In this document: one piece after another, positions 25,584-32,933 of the stretch
Position numbering within the stretch: the first letter of the stretch is position 1
Layout: every line of letters starts with the position of its first letter
Source of the DNA: Chitinophaga sp. sic0106
GTDB lineage: Bacteria > Bacteroidota > Bacteroidia > Chitinophagales > Chitinophagaceae
Direction: 5' to 3'
Assembly (NCBI RefSeq): GCF_019219075.1
Contig: NZ_JAHUWJ010000030.1
Location: forward strand, 1-64,000
Length of the DNA stretch: 64,000 nucleotides
Program-made: the position numbers and the translations under genes
The notes under the pieces: model-generated
What the model was told of the DNA's origin: nothing
Databases searched by the model: none
Seen by the model: only the letters and a program-made list of their open reading frames with translations

Positions 25584-27872
25584 TTAAAATATTTTGGTAT
25601 AGGTCAATCTTCCTGTTTTATTTGGTACCAGCTGTTTATTCACTCCCGGAACAAAACCCTTATCAGCCATCAGCACAAACTCACCCACCTTAGGTATGTT
25701 CAGTCGCGCATTACCGGAATACCCGAGCTGTTCATTAGTATATACGGTTTGATAATTATACACCAGGCCTGCACCCACCTCCAGCCAACTGTTGATCCGG
25801 TATTGCGCATTGCCATCAGCACCATAAAGCGCATAGTCCTGGTTGGAGGAAAGGGTTCCCCCTCCTGATAAAGTCAGCGATTTCAAAAACAATGTTTGCG
25901 TCAACTGCATGTTGGTACTGTTGAAATAAACAAAGCTGCTGTCTGTCTGGCGGTTGTAAAACCTCGTGGCCGACAACATCGTATTCATGCTGATCCCCTG
26001 ATAGGTGTAATTATGACTGGCCGTTCCTGCCAGGGTGTAAAACATATTCTCTATAAACTTATCTTCCGAAATTTTCATGAGCTGGCTGCTCGGGTAGTAA
26101 CCTACCGACAACACCGGCCAGTTGCGCCTGCGGAAAGTAGCTTGTATACTTTTAAAAATGGTTTTACTACTGTAGCTCGTACTGTCAAAAATGTTATTAA
26201 AAGCATTTCGTTTAACCGACCCCGTTATAGTTAATTGCTTTTTGAACAAAGGCTGCTCCGCCTTCAGCAGCCAGGCAACTTGCTGGGAGCCACTGGAATA
26301 CAGGCTAAACGACTGAAAATCCGGCCCCATCAACTTATACATGCCCGTAAAACGTGTAGCCGTAAGCGGTACAAAGCTGAAACCAGATACAGAAAACGCT
26401 TCATTGGAACGTTGATTCATTTTTGCCATGCTACTACCTAAACTCTGATGATCCGCTGCCCGCGCATAGTAAGGCATAGAACTCTTAGCCACCTCACCAA
26501 CCAGGTAATTATTCCGGGTTACCTGCCAGCGGCCCTCCACCGACACACCCATGATTTTATTATCCGGCACCTGCACATTCGTACTGGTGTTATAGTTATA
26601 CACCTGCTTCTTACCCGTATAAAAGGATACAATCACATTATTACCTTCTTTCTGCCCCGTGCCCATGCGTATAATATTCAGGTACTGCTTCGGCCGGTTG
26701 GCATTCACCACATAATCCCTAAAACGATAGTCAACTGCACCGGTGGCAAATGCAAAATACCAGCTGGGGTTAAACTCCGCCTGCACACCTGTAATGCTGA
26801 TATTCTTTGCGGTCAGCTCACTATAATCCACCATTGTTCGGCCTACTCCAAATGATTTCATCGACAGGAGCAATTTATAACCCGGTGGCAAAATTGAGTC
26901 CGGCAGATTCATAGCAGCCAGGCTGGATATCATTTCCTCATCATTCTTACTCTTCCTGATAGCATCCAGTAACGAAGCTTTTTTGCTGCCAAGTGCGGTG
27001 CGTTTCTTATTATATAGTTTTTCTAATTTGGAATAAGAGGACTGCATAGAGTCCAGCTCCATTTTCTTTTGCGCAAACTCTTCGCGCAGCAAGGCTACAG
27101 CACTATCTTTTCCGGCAGAAATAATTTCTTTCTTATCAGGAAACTTCATAAAAGGCCTGCTGAAATTTGGCTTTTTCAAATCCAGTTTTTTGAAGGCCAG
27201 CGAATCCTGAAAACGAAGATTATAATCATGCTCTTTAGCTTCCACCATACGTTGCTTTTGTCGTGGAGCAGCAAACCAGCCTTTCAGTCGCTCCAGCTTA
27301 GTCCAATCCACATCCATCTTTGCTTTCAGACTATCTACTTCACGCAGCTGTTTCAATTTCCCTACATCCCACGACTTCGCTTTATCCAATAGCAACTGTT
27401 TAAAATCGCGATTCGTATATCGCAAATTCATGCCGGTCAGGTTGCGGAACAGTACCGAATTTCCCTTGCTGGTACTAAATGCCAGGTGCAACGGATATTG
27501 ATTCTTTACAGTAATATCTAAACTGGTAGTAAGGGTATGTTGGTAAATATCTTTTTCGAGATAAGGCGTATCACTGTTGGACTGATAATACCCGTCATAA
27601 GTTACGTTTCCATGCACCTGCAGCAATGGTATTCTGTTCACTATTGGCGAAAACGCAGCCGGCTTGCGTTCTCTCAGGGCAGGCAAACGTGTATCTCCCA
27701 ATGGCCCGGCGTATAAGGCCACAGGTATGGGCACCATTGTTTTACAACGATCTGAATGTACCGTGTAGTACAATGTATCTATCGCTTTTTTCGCTCCGGG
27801 GATTTCTTTCACCTGTGCAGATGCGCGTAGGATACACAATAGGAATAATATCAGTATGGTTACGGTTCTCAC
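25584..27872 (-). CDS. Outer-membrane beta-barrel-like protein, first gene of operon
   Basis: This 762-aa protein starts with GTG, and the signal peptide fits that start (about 1-20, LLCILRASAQ). A periplasmic beta-rich region (about 40-170) leads into a highly charged helical, coiled-coil-like stretch (about 170-320, many K/E/D). The C-terminal half (about 370-762) is built of alternating amphipathic strands with aromatic girdles and ends in a phenylalanine (TYTKIF), as outer-membrane barrels do. It heads the eight-gene operon after a good promoter at 27935-27964. It could be the export pore or surface anchor for the large proteins encoded downstream; this is inferred from fold and position. 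Confidence 0.7.
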   Translation of the reverse strand: MRTVTILILFLLCILRASAQVKEIPGAKKAIDTLYYTVHSDRCKTMVPIPVALYAGPLGDTRLPALRERKPAAFSPIVNRIPLLQVHGNVTYDGYYQSNSDTPYLEKDIYQHTLTTSLDITVKNQYPLHLAFSTSKGNSVLFRNLTGMNLRYTNRDFKQLLLDKAKSWDVGKLKQLREVDSLKAKMDVDWTKLERLKGWFAAPRQKQRMVEAKEHDYNLRFQDSLAFKKLDLKKPNFSRPFMKFPDKKEIISAGKDSAVALLREEFAQKKMELDSMQSSYSKLEKLYNKKRTALGSKKASLLDAIRKSKNDEEMISSLAAMNLPDSILPPGYKLLLSMKSFGVGRTMVDYSELTAKNISITGVQAEFNPSWYFAFATGAVDYRFRDYVVNANRPKQYLNIIRMGTGQKEGNNVIVSFYTGKKQVYNYNTSTNVQVPDNKIMGVSVEGRWQVTRNNYLVGEVAKSSMPYYARAADHQSLGSSMAKMNQRSNEAFSVSGFSFVPLTATRFTGMYKLMGPDFQSFSLYSSGSQQVAWLLKAEQPLFKKQLTITGSVKRNAFNNIFDSTSYSSKTIFKSIQATFRRRNWPVLSVGYYPSSQLMKISEDKFIENMFYTLAGTASHNYTYQGISMNTMLSATRFYNRQTDSSFVYFNSTNMQLTQTLFLKSLTLSGGGTLSSNQDYALYGADGNAQYRINSWLEVGAGLVYNYQTVYTNEQLGYSGNARLNIPKVGEFVLMADKGFVPGVNKQLVPNKTGRLTYTKIF

Positions 27873-27934
27873 TTTAACAACGTCAACTTAGGGCTAACAA
27901 TCAGACAAAATTTTTGGTATAGGATTCGTGTCAT

Positions 27935-27964
27935 CAAAATTAGGTTTTACACAATAACATCAAA
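27935..27964 (-). promoter_or_regulatory. Promoter of the Rhs operon
   Basis: Minus-strand TTTG (27964-27961), 18 bp spacer, then TAATTTTG (27942-27935), an exact TAnnTTTG match. The GTG start at 27872 lies about 60 bp downstream. No other convincing promoter was found between here and 5479, where all gene gaps are 34 bp or less. Confidence 0.6.
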
Positions 27965-28102
27965 AGGATTTATCAGCTAAAATATTAGTGGGCAGTATCC
28001 TGCTATGTTTCACAGAAAAAAAATTTCATGCGAACTTATCATGGATAAAAACTCTCCTCAATTTTTATAGGCATTCATAATTTTTTATAGAGAGATTTAT
28101 GG

Positions 28103-29932
28103 CTACTTTTTATCAGCGACCAGTTTTTCTATCATTGCTTCCAGTTGCTTTACCTTCTCCACCAATGCCTCATTTTGTTGGGCAAGTTCCTGTACCGACT
28201 TCACCAATAACCCCACAGTACTGGCCTGGTCTACACCTTTTCTGCCAGGGGTCGACATTTCATCCGGCACCTCGTCCGCAATGAAACCAATGTTGGTTTT
28301 TCCGGTAGTATCAGCCTTAAATTGGAACGTGCGCACCTGTGCTTTATTCAATATTGCAAGCGCTGAATAGGAGAGGGGTGTGATATTCTTTTTTAGACTT
28401 CTCAGGGAAGTTTGATAGTAAGAAGTAGCATACATATTGCCTGAAGCAGTGGTATTACCAGCTCCATCCACATCAAAAACACCTCCGAAATTGAGTTTAT
28501 CACGGTTAAGCTTTAATACATCTTTTACACCTGCACCAGCGCTCGAGTTATTTCTAAATAACCAACCTTCATCTCCATTATCCGCATTTTCAAATACCAT
28601 ATTACCAGAAGGAGTGTCATACTCCGATTCGATAAAAATCCGCCATGAATCAGTATTATTTCCCCAATACAAGCCTGCGCTAGCAATCCCATTATTTACA
28701 AACATCAAATTTCCATTCAGATCCCTTAATGCAAGTGTATTTGCCTTACCTAACACATCCGGATAAAGCCCTCGCAGCAAATCCGCATCCAATCCGGAGT
28801 TTACGCCATCATTCTCTGAATGCCATAATTTCCCATCCATCCCAATATCCGACCTCACCCTCAACTGGCCGTCATCCCACATGTACAGTGCCATACCACT
28901 TATGCCAGGCCGGTGAAATCCATACGAAGGATAACCATTACTCTGTGCTTCAAAATTACCTCTTGCATATAAAGTATCATCCAGTACACTGGCGCGACTA
29001 GAACTGATCTTATTTTTCACCATAATAGGCACATCTGTAGTGGCTTCCCGTCCAGTTACACTCGCCAGTGTTTCACCATCCACCGGCACACCAAGGAACT
29101 TACGTACAGCCGTTGCATCTACAGGTCTGATATAACCATCATTGCCCGCAAATATCCTGGTAAGATTTATACCATTCTCAGTAGGAGCACTAGTATTAAA
29201 ATACCGGGCAAAAGCATCACCATAACCATCCCTTGCTACAATCGAATTGATGTATGGCGCATAAACAGGTGCCAACCCACGCAACAAATCCGCATCCATA
29301 CCAGAATTCACCCCATCATTTCCTTCATGCCATATTTTATTCCCGTCTACCAACGGGGGATAAAAGAAATTGAAATTCTCTTGTGTCCATCTGGCCACCA
29401 TACGACTGTTAGCCATTAAGGATAGTACTCCATCTCCATCAGACCTGATTCCTGAATCGTGATCCCCTATAGCCAGAGAAATAGACGGCGGCGAATACAC
29501 GAAGTTTCCGTCTACCAATACTTTATTATGAGTCATATTTCCACTTGCAGTAACATTCTCCAGGGTAGGAGCCATGGGTGCATCAATGGTATATATGATT
29601 CCATTTTTTACATACTTTATCTGGTCCCCCTCCCTGTAAATACTTTGTACTCCTCCAATACCAGGCATGGTACTCAAATCAAGAGTATCCTGCCCCACAA
29701 TGGCAATTTGGGAAGTCCCGATCTGTTCCAGCTTTATCTTTTTAAACTCCGTACGGCCATTTCCTTTATTATACAGGTAGCCATTTACACCTGATGTTCG
29801 ATTCTCCAGGATCAATTCTGCGGTATCGCACACATTATAAATACGAACACTGTCGGCCCGAATCTGGTATACCTTCTGCGCATAGGAGCTGCTCGCAGCG
29901 AATAAAAACAATAATAGAATACTTTTTTTCAT
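28103..29932 (-). CDS. Tail-fibre-like protein with S74 chaperone domain
   Basis: About 609 aa. The ATG at 29932 gives a signal peptide (KKSILLLFLFAASSSYAQ) and is preferred over an upstream frame. The middle contains two copies of a tail-fibre type unit, HxGNDGVNSGMDADLLRGL and HSENDGVNSGLDADLLRGL. The C-terminus carries an intramolecular chaperone/peptidase S74-like domain (SLRSLKKNITPLSYSALAIL, then IGFIADEVP), which in phage tail spikes directs trimerisation and then cleaves itself off. A coiled coil (VQELAQQNEALVEKVKQLEA) ends the protein. It is probably a secreted trimeric fibre or adhesin. It lies 230 bp upstream of the Rhs operon on the same strand but has its own unit. Confidence 0.8.
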   Translation of the reverse strand: MKKSILLLFLFAASSSYAQKVYQIRADSVRIYNVCDTAELILENRTSGVNGYLYNKGNGRTEFKKIKLEQIGTSQIAIVGQDTLDLSTMPGIGGVQSIYREGDQIKYVKNGIIYTIDAPMAPTLENVTASGNMTHNKVLVDGNFVYSPPSISLAIGDHDSGIRSDGDGVLSLMANSRMVARWTQENFNFFYPPLVDGNKIWHEGNDGVNSGMDADLLRGLAPVYAPYINSIVARDGYGDAFARYFNTSAPTENGINLTRIFAGNDGYIRPVDATAVRKFLGVPVDGETLASVTGREATTDVPIMVKNKISSSRASVLDDTLYARGNFEAQSNGYPSYGFHRPGISGMALYMWDDGQLRVRSDIGMDGKLWHSENDGVNSGLDADLLRGLYPDVLGKANTLALRDLNGNLMFVNNGIASAGLYWGNNTDSWRIFIESEYDTPSGNMVFENADNGDEGWLFRNNSSAGAGVKDVLKLNRDKLNFGGVFDVDGAGNTTASGNMYATSYYQTSLRSLKKNITPLSYSALAILNKAQVRTFQFKADTTGKTNIGFIADEVPDEMSTPGRKGVDQASTVGLLVKSVQELAQQNEALVEKVKQLEAMIEKLVADKK

Positions 29933-30436
29933 AGGATATCCATCTTGCTGATACAAACCCGGTGGCATGCATCATCAAATCATGTTGGCAAAATATTTAT
30001 TCCGGGAAAGATGCCTTATGTGGCAGTTTATTTCACGGTTGAAAGTCGAATAATTACTACGGTTACTGGTATCACAGAATTAAATTCACAACAATCCTAT
30101 TTGGGCTAACTGAAAAATTTCAATAGGTCTAGGACTATTTCAATAACAAAAATAGACATTCAAATTAAGAATAAAAATAAAAAAACATAATTACAACTAG
30201 TGTTGTATATCTTCTTAATATTCACACAACTGCTAGATAAGCAGACGGTTAGCGCATGCACACCAACCAACCGTGCAGCATCATTTATAGCAGAAATGAA
30301 AGCAAATTTTGATCTATACCACGAAGATTTCAGGAGTGCTTACTCCCGCATATTTCAGCGTCTTCATGAACGATGGTTTGCCACTGCTACCTCCATTCAG
30401 TCCCTTCCCTGATATTTACCCATCAACAAACTTATC
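29933..30436. other. Intergenic region, no convincing gene
   Basis: About 500 bp, AT-rich, upstream of the tail-fibre-like gene (minus) and the FHA gene (plus). A GTG-started frame at 30200-30412 encodes 70 residues with no recognisable features and is not called. No strong promoter match or hairpin was found. It presumably holds the two divergent promoters. Confidence 0.5.
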
Positions 30437-30760
30437 ATGGAAAAAATCGCAACCCCTATCGGCATACGACTCACCAACCAGGTTACCAACCGGTACTTTG
30501 AACTGAAATTTTTTAACGCCGCACACTTCGGCCGGGAAAAAATGGGCAAAAGCATTTTTACCGACAGCACCATCAGCCGCAATCATTGTATGATTAAACT
30601 GATTAAAAACGACTATTGGGTAGTAGATGTAGGATCTACCTATGGAACATTTGTAAACGTTAACGGAGAAGAAACAGCCTGTACAGCACTGGTACAGCTT
30701 CAAAATGGCGGCACCCTCAAACTGGCCACCATACCATTCTTAGTGGAATATATTTTTTAA
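30437..30760 (+). CDS. Stand-alone FHA domain protein
   Basis: This 107-aa protein is essentially one forkhead-associated domain. The diagnostic residues are visible: FGRE (about 31-34), SRNHC (about 48-52) and the GSTYGTFVN turn (about 66-74). FHA domains bind phosphothreonine peptides. No transmembrane or kinase segment is attached, and no Ser/Thr kinase gene is seen in the window, so its partner is unknown. Its stop overlaps that of the convergent next gene by 3-4 bp. Confidence 0.85.
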   Translation: MEKIATPIGIRLTNQVTNRYFELKFFNAAHFGREKMGKSIFTDSTISRNHCMIKLIKNDYWVVDVGSTYGTFVNVNGEETACTALVQLQNGGTLKLATIPFLVEYIF

Positions 30761-31497
30761 CGGGAAGAATCTACAGAAACGGAAGGATTCGCCTTTTTCC
30801 ACTGCTCAAAACTATTCTTGATATATAGTAGCAGATCATACTCAGAGGCGTCGTTTAAAAACTGGTACGAAGGACGGTATTTGTACATAAACGAATCCAG
30901 CTCCGGACTTTGCAGCTTGGTCATACGACCCACCACTTCCGGTGAATAACGGTAATCAATAAATTTCTCTTTTTCCCAGAACTGCAGCTGCTCTTTAAAC
31001 TGCTCTTTCCGCTGACGCGCTTTGCTGGGCACCAGGTAGGTGAGTGCTGTAATCGGATTTGCCGGCAATGTTTTTAATACATCCATTGCTCCCGGCTTCT
31101 TGTAGTTGAAATAACGGTCATATTCGGCACGCATAGCCAGTGAGTCCTTGTAATGACTCTTCCCCTGCACATTCACGCCCCCCAGCTCATACAGCCGCTT
31201 TGCCATCAGCACATCAAAGGTGGCATTCATACCTGGCGTTACCACCACTTTTGTAGCATAGCTCACCATAGAGAACTCAAGGGTATCTCCAGGCATCGCC
31301 TCTATATAAAAACGACCACTCTCCGCACTAAGTGTGCCGGTCATTGCGCGCTTATTTAAAATGGAAACAAAGGGAATCCCCACTTTAGTGTCCTGATCCG
31401 CCACCATACCAGATAATCTTACTTGTGCGACCGTATCCTGCAGGTTGATGAAAAAGAAAAGAAATAATGCTCCGATATATGCGTAAAAACGAACCAT
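30757..31497 (-). CDS. Secreted carboxypeptidase-regulatory-like domain protein
   Basis: This 246-aa protein has a signal peptide (about 1-24, ending DTVAQ). A CarboxypepD_reg-like beta-sandwich follows at about 25-110 (VRLSGMVADQDTKVGIPFVS, then GDTLEFSMVSYA). This is the domain that precedes TonB-dependent receptor plugs, but here no receptor follows. The C-terminal half is charged and helical (KARQRKEQFKEQLQFWEKEK). Proteins of this kind are common in Bacteroidota envelopes with no assigned function. It converges on the FHA gene with a minimal overlap. Confidence 0.8.
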   Translation of the reverse strand: MVRFYAYIGALFLFFFINLQDTVAQVRLSGMVADQDTKVGIPFVSILNKRAMTGTLSAESGRFYIEAMPGDTLEFSMVSYATKVVVTPGMNATFDVLMAKRLYELGGVNVQGKSHYKDSLAMRAEYDRYFNYKKPGAMDVLKTLPANPITALTYLVPSKARQRKEQFKEQLQFWEKEKFIDYRYSPEVVGRMTKLQSPELDSFMYKYRPSYQFLNDASEYDLLLYIKNSFEQWKKANPSVSVDSSR

Positions 31498-31682
31498 GAA
31501 CTACGTTATCAACCAAAATTAAACTTCCACCCGCAAAAGAAACGTTAAAATGACTCCCGCCAAATCTTAAAATTTTCTAAATACGACAGTGCTCTTTAAC
31601 AAATTTATTAATTCTCAACCGTATAAATATCCCGCCTATCCATATTATTAGCTATTTTTACCATAATCCAGTGATATTTTTT

Positions 31683-32621
31683 ATGTCCCAGAAAGTCATT
31701 TTCGCTACACAACATTACCAATACCTGAAAGATAGACTCCTCGCCATCTCCATTCCCCAGTGGGAAAACGGTGAACTCGATATCCGAGATTTCCCCGATG
31801 GCGAACACTATCACCGCATACTTACCAACGTAAGAAACCGGGAAGTTATCCTGTTAGGTGGCACCATCGACGATAAAGAAACCCTGGAATTATATGACCT
31901 CGCCAGCGGCTGCATCCAGCTTGGCGCCTGCTCCATCAACATCGTAATCCCTTACTTCGGCTACTCCACCATGGAAAGAGCCGTCAAATACGGTGAAATA
32001 GTAAAGGCTAAAACAAGAGCCCTCCTGTTCTCCTCGCTGCCACTCACGGCACAGGGTACACAAGTGGTCATGATTGACCTACATGTGGACGGGATTACAC
32101 ACTATTTCGAAAGCAACGTGCGCCCCACCCATCTTTATGCTAAAGATTTTGTTAAAGATGCCGCCCGCGAACTCGCCGATGGCAAACCCTTTGTCCTCGC
32201 CAGTACCGACGCTGGCCGCGCCAAATGGGTTGAATCCCTCGCCAACGACCTCCACGTACCCGCAGCATTCGTATTCAAACGCCGCCTCTCCGGCGAAGAA
32301 ACCGCCATCACCGCCATCAGCGCTGATGTAAAAGGTAAAACCGTCATCATCTACGATGATATGATCCGCACCGGCGGCTCCCTCATCCACGCCGCTGAAG
32401 CCTACCGCGATGCCGGCGCCCGCGAAATATTCGTGATCACCACCCACGGCATCTTCGCCGGCAACGGATTCCAACGCATTAAAGACAGTGGCATCATCAA
32501 AAAAGTAATCTGCACCGATACACACCCCAACGCGCTCACCATACAGGACGAACTCCTCGAAGTACGCTCCGTAGATCACCTCATCGTCAACTTTTTCGAA
32601 AGCATAACATCTGGCATGTAA
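31683..32621 (+). CDS. Ribose-phosphate pyrophosphokinase-like protein
   Basis: 312 aa from the ATG at 31683 (a GTG lies 12 bp upstream). It has the double phosphoribosyltransferase-like fold of PRPP synthetase. Conserved parts are FPDGEHYHRI, the VIPYFGYSTMERAV loop, VMIDLHVDGITHYF and the PRPP-binding loop IIYDDMIRTGGSLIHAA. PRPP synthetase joins ATP and ribose 5-phosphate to make PRPP for nucleotide, His and Trp synthesis. Several residues normally invariant in bacterial Prs differ: the ARQDR stretch reads STMER and DLHAEQIQGFF reads DLHVDGITHYF. It may be a divergent paralogue, with the main prs elsewhere in the genome. A weak hairpin terminator follows. Confidence 0.8.
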   Translation: MSQKVIFATQHYQYLKDRLLAISIPQWENGELDIRDFPDGEHYHRILTNVRNREVILLGGTIDDKETLELYDLASGCIQLGACSINIVIPYFGYSTMERAVKYGEIVKAKTRALLFSSLPLTAQGTQVVMIDLHVDGITHYFESNVRPTHLYAKDFVKDAARELADGKPFVLASTDAGRAKWVESLANDLHVPAAFVFKRRLSGEETAITAISADVKGKTVIIYDDMIRTGGSLIHAAEAYRDAGAREIFVITTHGIFAGNGFQRIKDSGIIKKVICTDTHPNALTIQDELLEVRSVDHLIVNFFESITSGM

Positions 32622-32682
32622 ACCTGTTGGCAGGCTATTTGTAAACAATCGTTTGCAGAGGAAATCATGCATATAATTAATC

Positions 32683-32712
32683 AGCAGTAATGATTATTCC
32701 TGCTCATTTTTT
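32683..32712 (+). terminator. Terminator after the PRPP synthetase-like gene
   Basis: AGCAGTAAT (32683-32691... with one mismatch) pairs with ATTCCTGCT ending at 32704, followed by CATTTTTTAT. The stem is short, so confidence is moderate. Confidence 0.45.
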
Positions 32713-32835
32713 ATATACACAAACAACGGTCAGTGATGAAAGTATTACTTGAGTAGCATACCTCACTTTGAAATGCGGAAAAACCTAATTTATTTTTTTT
32801 TGCCCTTAAACCCATTGTCAAGGGCCACTTGATTG

Positions 32836-32901
32836 TATAGTTATATTGATAGATCAAATGCCAATATAACTGTAGACGGCTAAGGCTATCCTAAGCGTCT
32901 A
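32836..32901 (+). promoter_or_regulatory. Tandem inverted repeats in the susC leader
   Basis: First element: AGTTATATTG (32839-32848) and CAATATAACT (32862-32871) are perfect 10-bp arms around 13 bp, extendable outward by about two pairs. Second element: an imperfect hairpin with arms 32873-32885 and 32890-32901. Both lie within 100 bp of the susC ATG at 32934. They may be an operator and a structured mRNA leader. No ECF sigma/anti-sigma pair is adjacent. Confidence 0.5.
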
Positions 32902-32933
32902 AAAAATTTTGTAACCAAATCGTGCATTATACA

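Noticed and set aside
30200..30412. 70-codon plus-strand frame upstream of the FHA gene
   Set aside because: Starts with GTG, no recognisable domain or signal, no promoter match; likely chance.
32079..32672. 197-codon frame antisense to the PRPP synthetase-like gene
   Set aside because: Shadow frame with Gly/Phe/Asp-rich composition typical of antisense reading.
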